Source: Dyadobacter sediminis (lineage in GTDB: Bacteria; Bacteroidota; Bacteroidia; Cytophagales; Spirosomataceae). Taken from it: a DNA stretch of 64,000 nucleotides. The stretch lies in NCBI RefSeq assembly GCF_005860765.1, contig NZ_VCEI01000011.1, positions 1-64,000 of the forward strand, in the 5' to 3' direction. A model generated the notes under the pieces. That model did not search any database and had not been told where the DNA came from. It was given only the letters and a program-made list of their open reading frames with translations. A program made the position numbers and the translations under genes. Below, piece after piece: positions 46,157-55,073 of this stretch (position 1 is the stretch's first letter; the number at the start of each line of letters is the position of its first letter).

Positions 46157-46342
46157 CAGCCGCAGAGCGGCTCCATGTTTGTAGCAGGAATAATGCGTTT
46201 TGCGAATGTGGCCCCGGCGGGGTCCCCTTGTTGATTGCTTATTCCAGAAGGCTCCTCCGGAGCCGAAAAATATTTCATGTTTTTGAACTTTCTACAAATA
46301 GGTTGCTCCTCCGGAGCAATTGCATTACATGTTACGTTCAAT
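46157..46342. repeat. Hairpin-rich repeat, copy 2 of 3
   Basis: 186 bp, all four hairpins kept, small changes only in loops and links (for example GGCCCCGGCGGGGTCC). Follows copy 1 without a gap. Confidence 0.85.
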
Positions 46343-46440
46343 CAGCCGCAGAGCGGCACCCTGTTTGTAGCAAGAATAATGCGTTTTGCGAATGTGGCCC
46401 CGGCGAGGCCCCCTTGTTGATTGCTTATTCCAGAAGGCTT
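46343..46440. repeat. Hairpin-rich repeat, copy 3 of 3 (truncated)
   Basis: Only the first 98 bp of the unit, with the first hairpin (GCCGCAGAGCGGC) and a changed second one (CCCCGGCGAGGCC). It ends inside the third hairpin, after CAGAAGGCTT. Confidence 0.8.
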
Positions 46441-46538
46441 GCCTTCAATTTGACTGCACCTCGTTTATATTAATACCTGTTTCAATCCAAATAATCAGCA
46501 TTTTGCGTATATTGATGCTGCAAAGCAAATAAAAGCGT

Positions 46539-47063
46539 ATGTCCGCCACAGGTAAAATCGGGTTGGGAGGAAGTTGTCACTGGTGCACCGAAGCCATATT
46601 CCAGTCATTGAAGGGAGTAATCAGCGTAAGTCAGGGCTGGATCCGTTCTGATGAGCATTCGGCTGAATTTTCGGAGGCAGTCGTTGTGGAATACAATCCT
46701 GATCTGATCCCGTTGGAAACCCTTGTTGAAATTCATCTGCATACGCACAGTTGCACCGCTGAACATTCCATGCGTTCCAAGTACCGGTCTGCGGTTTATA
46801 CTTTTTCAGAAGATCAGGCAATTCATGCAAGACGAGCTGTTGAACAATGCCGTAATGATTTCGATAACCCGGTCATCACAAAGGTCATCCCGTTTTATAG
46901 TTTCAGACTGAACAGTGAAAAATACCTCGATTATTACTACAATGATCCGGAAAAGCCATTTTGCAAAACATTTATTGACCCGAAACTGAAAATTCTTTTA
47001 AACCGGTTTTTAGTTCATGTTAATGATAAAAAAATTCAAAGTGCGGATTTATCCGGCCGGTGA
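46539..47063 (+). CDS. Divergent MsrA-like peptide methionine sulfoxide reductase
   Basis: 174 residues. The family's start GGCFWC appears as GGSCHWCTEA: the catalytic Cys and Trp are kept, but the Phe is His. Glu in SEAVVVEYNP is kept, and KYRSAVY keeps the substrate-site Tyr, but the usual HDPT/NDxGTQYR part is changed, with a Ser where the conserved Asp lies. C-terminal PFCKTFIDPKL is family-like. It may reduce methionine-S-sulfoxide or have a changed specificity. Cytosolic, alone. Confidence 0.8.
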   Translation: MSATGKIGLGGSCHWCTEAIFQSLKGVISVSQGWIRSDEHSAEFSEAVVVEYNPDLIPLETLVEIHLHTHSCTAEHSMRSKYRSAVYTFSEDQAIHARRAVEQCRNDFDNPVITKVIPFYSFRLNSEKYLDYYYNDPEKPFCKTFIDPKLKILLNRFLVHVNDKKIQSADLSGR

Positions 47064-47298
47064 AAAAAGTGAATTCTTGAAGCCGGTTACCGGCATTTTC
47101 CGACCCGAAGAGCTTGTCCGAACTTATAGGTACAAAAATCACAGTCTGTTCATTTTGCTAAGCCCGACAAATCCTTTTAGGTTTGTGTGCCGGACAGAAG
47201 CTTAACCGGCAGCCGGTCCGTACCGGAAAGCAACTGTGTCGAATAAAGCAGACACTTTGCATGATTGGTCCGGTAAATTCTTTTTTAAAGTTGCATAT

Positions 47299-47979
47299 AT
47301 GAGAATTCTGATAGTCGAAGATGATGAGCGGATCGGCAGTTTTCTGGACAAAGGTTTGCAGGAATCCGGCTATTTTGTCCAGGTCGCACGCGATGGGGTG
47401 GAAGCAAGGCGCCTGATTCAGGATGAAACCTGGGATTTGTTTATCCTCGACATTATGCTGCCCGACATGGACGGTTTTCAGCTCACGCAACTGATCCGGT
47501 ACAGGAAAATGGATACGCCGATCCTGATACTGAGTGCGTTGGGCGAATCGGAAGACAAGATCAAAGCGCTAGACCTCGGCGCAGACGATTATCTGACCAA
47601 GCCGATTCATTTTCCCGAGCTGCTTTCGCGTATCAATGCACTGCGGCGGCGTTATGAGCTGCATTATTCCAAAGACAATACACTTTCCTGCGGCGATCTG
47701 ACAGTGAACCTGGATACCAATGCCGTACTGCGGGCCGGAAAGGAAATCGTTTTATCTGTAAAAGAATTCCGTTTTTTGGTTTATCTTATTGAGAATCAAA
47801 ATAAAATTGTATCCAGAAGCCAGATCCTGCAAGTCGTCTGGGGTGCCGGGTCCGATACGTACACCAATGTGGTCGATGTATATATTTCTTATCTGCGCAA
47901 CAAAATTGATGCGGATTTTCCTGAAAAATGCATCAAAACGGTAAAAGGGCGCGGTTACATGATATCGGCACAAAAATGA
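47299..47979 (+). CDS. OmpR-family response regulator (CusR-like)
   Basis: 226 residues from ATG at 47299; an in-frame GTG at 47236 is unlikely because it adds an unrelated tail. Receiver with phospho-acceptor Asp in LFILDIMLPDMDGF and Lys in DDYLTKPIHFPE; winged helix at about 130-226 (LSVKEFRFLVYLIENQNKIV, YISYLRNKIDADFPEKCIKT). Its stop overlaps the histidine-kinase start (ATGA, 47976). Probably controls the metal-type efflux operon just downstream. Confidence 0.94.
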   Translation: MRILIVEDDERIGSFLDKGLQESGYFVQVARDGVEARRLIQDETWDLFILDIMLPDMDGFQLTQLIRYRKMDTPILILSALGESEDKIKALDLGADDYLTKPIHFPELLSRINALRRRYELHYSKDNTLSCGDLTVNLDTNAVLRAGKEIVLSVKEFRFLVYLIENQNKIVSRSQILQVVWGAGSDTYTNVVDVYISYLRNKIDADFPEKCIKTVKGRGYMISAQK

Positions 47980-49328
47980 AAGTTCAGCACAGGCTTACGC
48001 TCGTTTCTTCTCTGATTTTCAGTTTGGTATTCACCGTTTCATCGGCATTGATCTATTTGAATTTTACCAAATCCGCGGAAAATATCTTTTTTGAGGAACT
48101 GGCGCGGAAGGCTTCGCTTACGGCGCTTTTTTACCTGGAAGAAGATGAAGTAACGTCCCGGGAGTACAAAAGAATTGAGGAAAAGTTCCTGAATGCTACG
48201 GCAAATCAGGAAATCCGTTTGTACGACAAAACGGGTAATATCCATTTTGGGGAAGCCGATCCGGACACGAACATTACGAGCAAGATTCTTAAAACGATCC
48301 GCGACCGTGAAAGTTACAGTTTCAAAGTAGACAGCCTGTACTATTATGCAATTTATTACCGCGACAATCAGGGTTCGTTCAGCGTCATTATCAAAGCCAA
48401 TAATCCCACGCTCAATGCGCAGGAAAACGAATTCCTGAAAATTCTGCTGACTGCACTCGTAATCGGGATTATGGTGATCGTGGCGCTGAGCTATACTTTG
48501 TCCAAAATCGCTTACTCGCCGATCCGGCATATCATTGAACAGGTGAAATCGCTGGATGTTACCCGGCAGCGGCAGCAGCTTACGTATCCCGAAACCCGTG
48601 ACGAGCTGGAAGATCTTTTCAAAGAGTTCAATGCCATGCTGGACAAGTCTTACCAAAACATTCAGATACAGAAAAATTTCATCAGCCACGCTTCGCATGA
48701 ACTGAAAAGTCCGCTCGCTGCCATTGTGGGCGATCTGGAAGTTTTACTCAACAAAGAAAGGTCCGTTCATGAATACCAGGCGGTAAGCCGCGATGTCCTG
48801 CACGATGCCGAGCGACTTGAAAAAATCCTTGAAAACCTGCTGATTCTGGCTGATCTTGAAAAACATACCCCGGAAATCATGACCGAACAGCGGCTGGACG
48901 AATTGCTCTGGGAAGTGCTCGACCAGCTGAGTTCGGAATATCCTGACACCAAAACAAATCTGCTCTGGAAACTGCCCGAAGGCCGGACGGATGTGCTTAC
49001 CTATGTCTGCAATCCGACCCAGATCTACATCGCACTTTACAATCTGGTTGAAAACGCAGCCAAGTTTTCGGAAGGCAAGCCCATTGCTATTTCGCTGGAA
49101 CAAGTGGAAGAACGGCTGCTGATAAAGATACAGGATCAGGGAATTGGGATCCGTGAAGAAGATCTGAAACATATTTTTGAACCTTTTTACCGGGGCAGCA
49201 ATGTGTCCAGAAGAAAAGGTAATGGTTTGGGAATGACTATTTCGGGCAAAATTCTGGAAAACCATCACATCCGTATGCAGATCAGCTCCGCGGCCGGCAA
49301 AGGCACCACCATCAGCATTCTGTTCTGA
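47976..49328 (+). CDS. Membrane sensor histidine kinase (CusS-like)
   Basis: 450 residues from ATG at 47976. Membrane helix 1 (VSSLIFSLVFTVSSALIYL), a periplasmic sensor of about 120 residues, helix 2 (ILLTALVIGIMVIVALSYTL), HAMP (SPIRHIIEQVKSLDVTRQRQ), phospho-accepting His in FISHASHELKSPLAAIVGDL, N-box (YNLVENAAKFSEG) and G-boxes (IQDQGIGI, RKGNGLGMTISGKI). Signal is probably a metal ion, given the pump operon that follows. Paired with the response regulator by a 4-bp overlap. Confidence 0.93.
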   Translation: MKVQHRLTLVSSLIFSLVFTVSSALIYLNFTKSAENIFFEELARKASLTALFYLEEDEVTSREYKRIEEKFLNATANQEIRLYDKTGNIHFGEADPDTNITSKILKTIRDRESYSFKVDSLYYYAIYYRDNQGSFSVIIKANNPTLNAQENEFLKILLTALVIGIMVIVALSYTLSKIAYSPIRHIIEQVKSLDVTRQRQQLTYPETRDELEDLFKEFNAMLDKSYQNIQIQKNFISHASHELKSPLAAIVGDLEVLLNKERSVHEYQAVSRDVLHDAERLEKILENLLILADLEKHTPEIMTEQRLDELLWEVLDQLSSEYPDTKTNLLWKLPEGRTDVLTYVCNPTQIYIALYNLVENAAKFSEGKPIAISLEQVEERLLIKIQDQGIGIREEDLKHIFEPFYRGSNVSRRKGNGLGMTISGKILENHHIRMQISSAAGKGTTISILF

Positions 49329-49339
49329 TTTCTCATGTA

Positions 49340-49372
49340 CTTTTAATGTAGCTCAAAGAACGCTTTAATGTT
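49340..49372. promoter_or_regulatory. Direct repeats, candidate response-regulator site
   Basis: TTTAATGT occurs at 49342-49349 and 49364-49371, 22 bp apart (two helical turns), just before the -7-like element. OmpR-type regulators bind direct repeats of this kind. Confidence 0.45.
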
Positions 49373-49379
49373 GCGCGGC

Positions 49380-49387
49380 TAGTTTTG
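49380..49387 (+). promoter_or_regulatory. -7 element TAGTTTTG
   Basis: Exact TAnnTTTG match; no good TTG at -33, which fits an activator-dependent promoter. The predicted transcription start near 49393 rules out the GTG at 49387 as start of the next gene. Confidence 0.5.
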
Positions 49388-49410
49388 TGCCTTCAATAAT
49401 CAGACATTGT

Positions 49411-50700
49411 GTGAAGGTTTACATCATAGCATTCTTCGCGCTGGCTTCCTCTATCATTTCGTTAACGGTGTCTGCACAGGACACTTTAAGAATCCGTCAA
49501 AAAGAAGCAGAAGCATTATTTCTGGGCAACAACCTGGATCTGATCGCGCAAAAACTGAGCATCCGCCAGGCGGAAGCTTCCATTATTCAGGCAAAACTCT
49601 GGCCCAATCCCGAGTTCAGTCTGGACGAAGTCAACTTATGGACAACGCGCAATCAGCTGTCTTCCGGGGAAACAATCCCGCCATTGTTCGGAAATTTCGG
49701 CAGGAACCGGGAATTCACGGCCGAGCTTTCGCAACTGATCGAGACAGGCGGAAAACGTCGCAAACGCATGGCACTCGAATCAGTATCGCGCGATATGGCT
49801 ACGGAATATTTTTCCGAGCTGATCCGCGAAATGAAGCTGCGGCTTCGTGAAAACCTGTTTGAACTGGCTTTTCAGCAATCGCATCAAACCGTACTGACCA
49901 ATCAGCAAACGGCCGTAACGCGTCTGCTGACTTCTTTTGAAAGTCAGTACCAACAAGGGAATGTAAGCAAGCCCGAGCTGTTCCGGCTGCGTGCGCTCAA
50001 ACTGGAACTAAGTCAGGAAATGGTAGAATCGCAGATGCAGATTAACAGCCTGCAGAAAGACCTTGCCATTTTGCTGCACACCCCCGCAGGCAGTTATCTG
50101 GTATTTGAAACACCCGAACTGCCTGATACTGAAGCATTGTCCACCCTTGCGCTCAATAATCTGACGGCCACCGCACTTGCTAATCGCCCGGATAGCCGGA
50201 TCAGCCTCATGCAACAGGATTGGGCAAGGAAAAAGTACGACTACGAATATGCCCAGCGAAAGCCGGATGTACATGCGGGTATCAACTACGACCGCGGCGG
50301 TAACTTCCTGCTCAATTTTTTCGGATTCGGATTGAAGTTTGATGTGCCCGTTTTTAACCGGAATCAGGGAAATATCCTTGAAAGCAGGATCGGCATGGAG
50401 CAATCGGACGTGCAGTCGCAGCAGAAAGTGCAGCAGATCGAAACCGAGGTTACGGCCGCATTCCGCGATTTGCAGAACAGCTTTGCCGCGTACCGCAGTC
50501 TGGACCCGGCATACAGCAGCGAGCTGGACAGTGTCCTCGAAGCCTACACGCGGTATTTCACACAACGCAACGTAAACCTGATCGAATATCTGGATTTCTT
50601 CGAAGCATATATCTCCAACAAGCGAACGATTTTCAACACCATCAAACAACTGCGTCAAAGCCGCGAAACGCTCATTTATACCACCGGGGCCGAGATTTAA
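49411..50700 (+). CDS. CzcC-like outer-membrane channel (TolC family)
   Basis: 429 residues from GTG at 49411, which gives a signal peptide (MKVYIIAFFALASSIISLTV, cut after SAQ); an earlier GTG (49387) lies in the promoter. OEP-type helices (LGNNLDLIAQKLSIRQAEAS, QLIETGGKRRKRMALESVSR). First gene of the metal RND operon with CzcB- and CzcA-like genes. Provides the outer-membrane exit for the pump. Confidence 0.9.
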   Translation: MKVYIIAFFALASSIISLTVSAQDTLRIRQKEAEALFLGNNLDLIAQKLSIRQAEASIIQAKLWPNPEFSLDEVNLWTTRNQLSSGETIPPLFGNFGRNREFTAELSQLIETGGKRRKRMALESVSRDMATEYFSELIREMKLRLRENLFELAFQQSHQTVLTNQQTAVTRLLTSFESQYQQGNVSKPELFRLRALKLELSQEMVESQMQINSLQKDLAILLHTPAGSYLVFETPELPDTEALSTLALNNLTATALANRPDSRISLMQQDWARKKYDYEYAQRKPDVHAGINYDRGGNFLLNFFGFGLKFDVPVFNRNQGNILESRIGMEQSDVQSQQKVQQIETEVTAAFRDLQNSFAAYRSLDPAYSSELDSVLEAYTRYFTQRNVNLIEYLDFFEAYISNKRTIFNTIKQLRQSRETLIYTTGAEI

Positions 50701-50721
50701 GACTAAAAGCCTGAAACAAAC

Positions 50722-51816
50722 ATGTTAAAATCAAACCTTTCTCTGATCCCTGTTATGGCCGTTGTATTGCTGATGACATCCTGTTATGAGCCTAAAGAGA
50801 CGTCCGAAGCAGAAGTTCCTCATCAATCGTACCAGCCTTCCAGGGTTGTTACGTATCCCGCCGTCATTGAGCCGGTCACCGAGTCGATCCGGCTTACCGG
50901 CCAGATCGAGTACAATCCGAATCAGGTGGTCCGGTATGCAAGCCTTGTAACGGGAACCATAACCAGATCGTCCGTTTCCCTCGGCGACCGCGTTGCCAAA
51001 GGGCAGGTGCTGGCCGAAATGCGCAGCAGCGAACTTTCCGAACTGAATGCGCAGAGCCGGGTACTTGAAGCGCAGCTTGCCGTGGCAAAACGAAAACTGT
51101 CGTCGGTGAAATCCATGTTTGAGGACCGCATTGCGTCCGACAAGGATCTGGTGGAAGCCGAGAGTGAAACGGAAATCCTGAAGTCGGAAATAGAAAAGAT
51201 ACAGGCCAATTTGTCGCTATACAACGCAAGTTCTGAAAAAGGCGTATTCCAGATCAAAGCGCCGGTAAGCGGCTATGTGGTCGAATACAATATTTCTGAA
51301 GGTACGCAGGTGAGCAGCGGTGACGTCAGCCTGTTCACGATTTCGGACTTGTCGGAGGTATGGGTGACTGCCAATGTATATGCCGTTGATCTCTCATTTG
51401 TACAAAAAGGTATGAAGGCGGTCATCAAGTCCAAGGCTTATCCGGACGATTTTTTCGAAGGTACTATTTCCGACATTTCCCAGGTTTTTGATCCGCAGGA
51501 ACGGGTTCTGAAAGCAAGAATCCGGATGGCAAACAAAGATTTGAAACTCAAACCCGGGCTTACGATTGAAGCCGTCGTAACGCGCCGGTCCAAAGAACTG
51601 GCCGTAGGCATTCCGGCACATGCACTGATCCTGCACAACAATGAAAACTATGTCCTGATCCAGAAACCGGACAATACCCTGGAACCCCGTAAAGTGCAGG
51701 CCGACGTAAAAGACAACGACCGGCTTTTTTTCAAAAACGGCATTGCGGCAGGAGAGAAGATCGTCATCAATAATCAGCTCCTGCTGTTTTCCGAAGTCCT
51801 CGGACAGGATAAATAA
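50722..51816 (+). CDS. CzcB-like RND adaptor lipoprotein
   Basis: 364 residues with lipobox LMTSC (Cys18 or so). Barrel-sandwich hybrid domain (RYASLVTGTITRSSVSLGDR, VAKGQVLAEMRSSELSELNA), a long coiled coil and the outer barrel (GTQVSSGDVSLFTISDLSEV). Starts 21 bp after the channel gene and ends 9 bp before the pump gene. Links the CzcA-like pump to the outer-membrane channel. Confidence 0.92.
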   Translation: MLKSNLSLIPVMAVVLLMTSCYEPKETSEAEVPHQSYQPSRVVTYPAVIEPVTESIRLTGQIEYNPNQVVRYASLVTGTITRSSVSLGDRVAKGQVLAEMRSSELSELNAQSRVLEAQLAVAKRKLSSVKSMFEDRIASDKDLVEAESETEILKSEIEKIQANLSLYNASSEKGVFQIKAPVSGYVVEYNISEGTQVSSGDVSLFTISDLSEVWVTANVYAVDLSFVQKGMKAVIKSKAYPDDFFEGTISDISQVFDPQERVLKARIRMANKDLKLKPGLTIEAVVTRRSKELAVGIPAHALILHNNENYVLIQKPDNTLEPRKVQADVKDNDRLFFKNGIAAGEKIVINNQLLLFSEVLGQDK

Positions 51817-51825
51817 AGAAATTTC

Positions 51826-54800
51826 ATGCAAAAACTGACACAAAGCGTTGTAGCCTTCTCCTTGAAGAATACAATGATCGTATTTTTCATGACGGCTGTT
51901 CTGGCCGTTGTGGGCGTAATCAGTTACATCCAAACGCCGATCGAAGCATTTCCGGATGTAACCAACACACGCGCCAGAATCATTACACAATGGCCGGGAC
52001 GGAGTGCGGAGGAAATCGAAAAGTTCATTACGCTGCCGGTCATGAAGGAGATGAACACGATCCCGAAAAAATCACAGGTCCGTTCCATTTCGCTTTTCGG
52101 ATTGTCAGTAGTGACAGTCCTTTTTGAAGATGGTGTGGAAGATTTCTATGCGCAGCAATACGCATCCACGCGGCTGCGGAACATCGAAATGCCGGCAGGA
52201 GCCGAAGCCGAAATAGAACCGCCTTACGGTGCAACGGGTGAAATTTTCCGTTATGTGCTTAAAAGCGAGCGTCCAATTAAGGAGCTGACCGCATTGCAGG
52301 AATGGGTCATTGAGCGTGAGCTCGTTGCGGTGCCCGGCGTGGCAACCGTCGCCAGCTTTGGCGGCGAGGAAAAAATTTATGAAGTCAGGGTTAATCCGGC
52401 GTTGCTGGCCCAGTATAACCTTACGCCGCTGGATGTTTTTGAAGCAGTCGGAAAAAGCAATGTCAATGTCGGCGGAGACGTGATCCAGAAAGGCGATCAG
52501 GCTTATGTAGTACGCGGAATGGGGCTTCTGGAAAGTGTCAAGGATATTGAAAACATTCTGATCCAGGTCAAAGGCAATACGCCGGTGCTGGTGAAGCAGG
52601 TGGCCGACGTGGAAATTACCGCCAGGCCGAGGCTTGGACAAGTGGGACTGGACGAAGACAAGGATCTGGTGGAAGGCGTGGTGGTGATGCTGCGCGGTGA
52701 AAACCCGAGCGAAGTCATTGCCCGGCTGGAAGGTACGATGGACGATCTGAACAACCGCATTCTTCCTGCCGACGTCAAAATCGTTCCGGTAATTGACCGG
52801 ACCGAGCTGGTGGATGCGACCGTCAATACGGTCACGCACAACCTTGCCGAAGGAATCGTGCTGGTATCGTTGATTGTGTTTGTATTCCTGTTTAACTGGC
52901 GCACGACTGTAACCGTGGCACTGGTGATCCCGCTTTCATTTTTGTTTGCCATTACCATGCTGCGCATTCAGGGTTTACCGGCCAACCTGATTTCGCTCGG
53001 TGCCATTGACTTCGGGCTGCTGCTGGAAGGAACGATGGTGATTGTGGAAAAGATTTATGTCGATCTGGAACGCACTTCCCTGAAACTGGGCGTAGACCGG
53101 TTTAATAAAATGTCCAAGCTCGGCCTGATGAAACGCAGTGTCAAGCACGTGGCGCCGCACATTTTCTTCGCACAGATTATTCTGATCGTCGCATTGCTTC
53201 CGATTTTTTCATTCCAGAAAGTAGAGGGGAAAATGTTCACACCGCTGGCATTTACATTGGGTTATGCGCTGGTCGGCTCGCTGATTCTCAGCCTTACCTT
53301 TGTACCTGCCATGTGCAAGGTGCTGCTTAAAAGCAATGTGCGCGAGATCAATAATCCCGTCGTGAATTTTTTCCGGAACAACATTTTCAAGCTTTACCTG
53401 TGGAGCGAGCGGAACAAGCGACTGGTCATGATCGGTTTTATCGTGTTGTTCGCCGTTTGCGCAGGAAAATTTATGCGTTACGGAACCGAATTTATCCCAA
53501 AGCTCAATGAAGGCGCCATTTACGTCCGCGCTACTTTGCCCAACAGCATCAATCTGGAACAATCCGTCAAAACCGGCCATGCGCTGAGGGATACGTTGCG
53601 CTCGTTCGACGAGGTAAGTTTTGTCATGAGCCAGACAGGCCGCCCCAATGACGGTACCGATCCGACCGGTTTCTTCAACAATGAATTCCACTTGCAGCTC
53701 AAACCCGAAAACGAATGGAAGCGCAAAGTCACAAAAGAACAGCTGCTGGCTGAAATGAAGCAGGTACTTGCTTCGTTTCCGGGCATTACGCTCGGGTTCA
53801 GCCAGCCTATTCAGGATAATGTGGAAGAATATGTGGCCGGGGTGAAAAGTTCGCTGGTGGTTAAAATATTCGGAGATAATCTTGTGGATATGGAAGCACA
53901 GGCCGATGAAGTGGCGGCCAATCTCAAGAACGTGGAAGGCATTGCCGACATTCTGGTTTACAGAAACATAGGCTTGCCGGAGCTCAACATCAAACTGGAC
54001 GAGGGCCGTATGGCGCGGCACGGCGTGGCCATGGCCGATGCGCAGGCCGTAATTGAAATGACGATCGGCGGGAAAGCGGCTTCGGTATTTTATGAGAATG
54101 ACCGGATGTTTGACATTACCGTTCGGTACCAGGAAAAATACAGGAATACGGAAGAAGAAATCGGAAACATTCTGATCCCGTCGCTCGATGACCATCAGGT
54201 GCCGTTGAAGGAAATTGCCACGATCGGAACGCGAACCGGACCGGCATTTATTTACAGAGAAGGCAGCAGCCGCTACATCGGTGTCGGTTTCAGTATCGAA
54301 GGACGTGATCTGGGCAGTACGATTACCGAGGCACAAAAAGTAGTAAAGGACAACGTGAAATTTCCCAAAAACACCAAAGTGGAATGGGCGGGTGAATTTG
54401 AAAGCAAGGAACGCGCCACGCAGCAGCTGACGCTGATTATTCCGGCGGCGGTGGTGATGATTGTCTTTTTGCTGTACATGAATTTCGGAAATGCAAAGGA
54501 TACGCTCATTTCGCTCGTTACCATTCCGTTTGCATTCATCGGCGGCTTTATTTCCTTGTGGGTTACGCATACCATTTTCGGTATTTCGGCAGGAATCGGC
54601 TTCATCATTCTGTTCGGGGTTTGTACGATTGACGGGATCATTCTGGTGCATGTCATGAAGGACAATCTGTTGCATAAGCTGCCGCTCAAACAGGCCATTT
54701 CCGACGGAATTTACGGAAGGATCAGGCCGGTTATCATGATTGCCTTGATGGGGTCGCTCGGACTGCTGCCTGCCGCACTTTCCAACGGCATGGGTTCCGA

Positions 54801-54927
54801 AATCCAGAAACCGCTCGCCATTATGATCGTAGGCGGACTGCTGATCTGTATGATTTTGTCATTCACCGTCTTGCCGCAGATTTTTTACTGGGCATACCGC
54901 AAAAACGATCCGGCAGAAGCAGAATAA
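51826..54927 (+). CDS. CzcA/CusA-type heavy-metal efflux RND pump
   Basis: 1033 residues. The helix-4 motif of metal pumps, DFGLLLEGTMVIVE (395-408), keeps the spacing of CzcA's D402, D408 and E415, but the middle Asp is Glu (E401). Typical segments include FPDVTNTRARIITQWPGRSA near the start and IRPVIMIALMGSLGLLPAAL at the end. Inner-membrane trimer that exports divalent or monovalent metals from the periplasm; metal not determined. Last gene of the operon, ended by a hairpin at 54960. Confidence 0.94.
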   Translation: MQKLTQSVVAFSLKNTMIVFFMTAVLAVVGVISYIQTPIEAFPDVTNTRARIITQWPGRSAEEIEKFITLPVMKEMNTIPKKSQVRSISLFGLSVVTVLFEDGVEDFYAQQYASTRLRNIEMPAGAEAEIEPPYGATGEIFRYVLKSERPIKELTALQEWVIERELVAVPGVATVASFGGEEKIYEVRVNPALLAQYNLTPLDVFEAVGKSNVNVGGDVIQKGDQAYVVRGMGLLESVKDIENILIQVKGNTPVLVKQVADVEITARPRLGQVGLDEDKDLVEGVVVMLRGENPSEVIARLEGTMDDLNNRILPADVKIVPVIDRTELVDATVNTVTHNLAEGIVLVSLIVFVFLFNWRTTVTVALVIPLSFLFAITMLRIQGLPANLISLGAIDFGLLLEGTMVIVEKIYVDLERTSLKLGVDRFNKMSKLGLMKRSVKHVAPHIFFAQIILIVALLPIFSFQKVEGKMFTPLAFTLGYALVGSLILSLTFVPAMCKVLLKSNVREINNPVVNFFRNNIFKLYLWSERNKRLVMIGFIVLFAVCAGKFMRYGTEFIPKLNEGAIYVRATLPNSINLEQSVKTGHALRDTLRSFDEVSFVMSQTGRPNDGTDPTGFFNNEFHLQLKPENEWKRKVTKEQLLAEMKQVLASFPGITLGFSQPIQDNVEEYVAGVKSSLVVKIFGDNLVDMEAQADEVAANLKNVEGIADILVYRNIGLPELNIKLDEGRMARHGVAMADAQAVIEMTIGGKAASVFYENDRMFDITVRYQEKYRNTEEEIGNILIPSLDDHQVPLKEIATIGTRTGPAFIYREGSSRYIGVGFSIEGRDLGSTITEAQKVVKDNVKFPKNTKVEWAGEFESKERATQQLTLIIPAAVVMIVFLLYMNFGNAKDTLISLVTIPFAFIGGFISLWVTHTIFGISAGIGFIILFGVCTIDGIILVHVMKDNLLHKLPLKQAISDGIYGRIRPVIMIALMGSLGLLPAALSNGMGSEIQKPLAIMIVGGLLICMILSFTVLPQIFYWAYRKNDPAEAE

Positions 54928-54959
54928 TGCAAAAGGCTTTGATAAAAGGTTAAAAAAAC

Positions 54960-54992
54960 ACAATCCCGGCCACGGGTACCGGCCGGGATTGT
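54960..54992. terminator. Terminator-like hairpin after the metal efflux operon
   Basis: Perfect 12-bp stem (ACAATCCCGGCC / GGCCGGGATTGT), 9-nt loop, A-run upstream. It is 32 bp after the pump stop. Confidence 0.75.
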
Positions 54993-55073
54993 AGCTGAAA
55001 GAGACTGGCACGCGGCCTGTTTTCATCTTGACATTTCGAATCTGTAACCTATTTTTGATAAAAAAATAAAAAG

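Noticed and set aside
45970..46440. CRISPR array
   Set aside because: Period is 187 bp, the whole unit is conserved, there are no spacers, and no cas genes are near.
45874..46473. Several overlapping short frames in the hairpin repeats
   Set aside because: Frames are open on both strands because of the repeat sequence itself; the peptides repeat with the DNA unit and show no folded domain.
47017..47205. 62-codon frame between msrA and the response regulator
   Set aside because: Overlaps msrA, no motif, and composition like non-coding sequence.
39043..54927. Single large efflux island
   Set aside because: The two RND loci run in opposite directions, have separate regulators and different pump families, so they are treated as independent.
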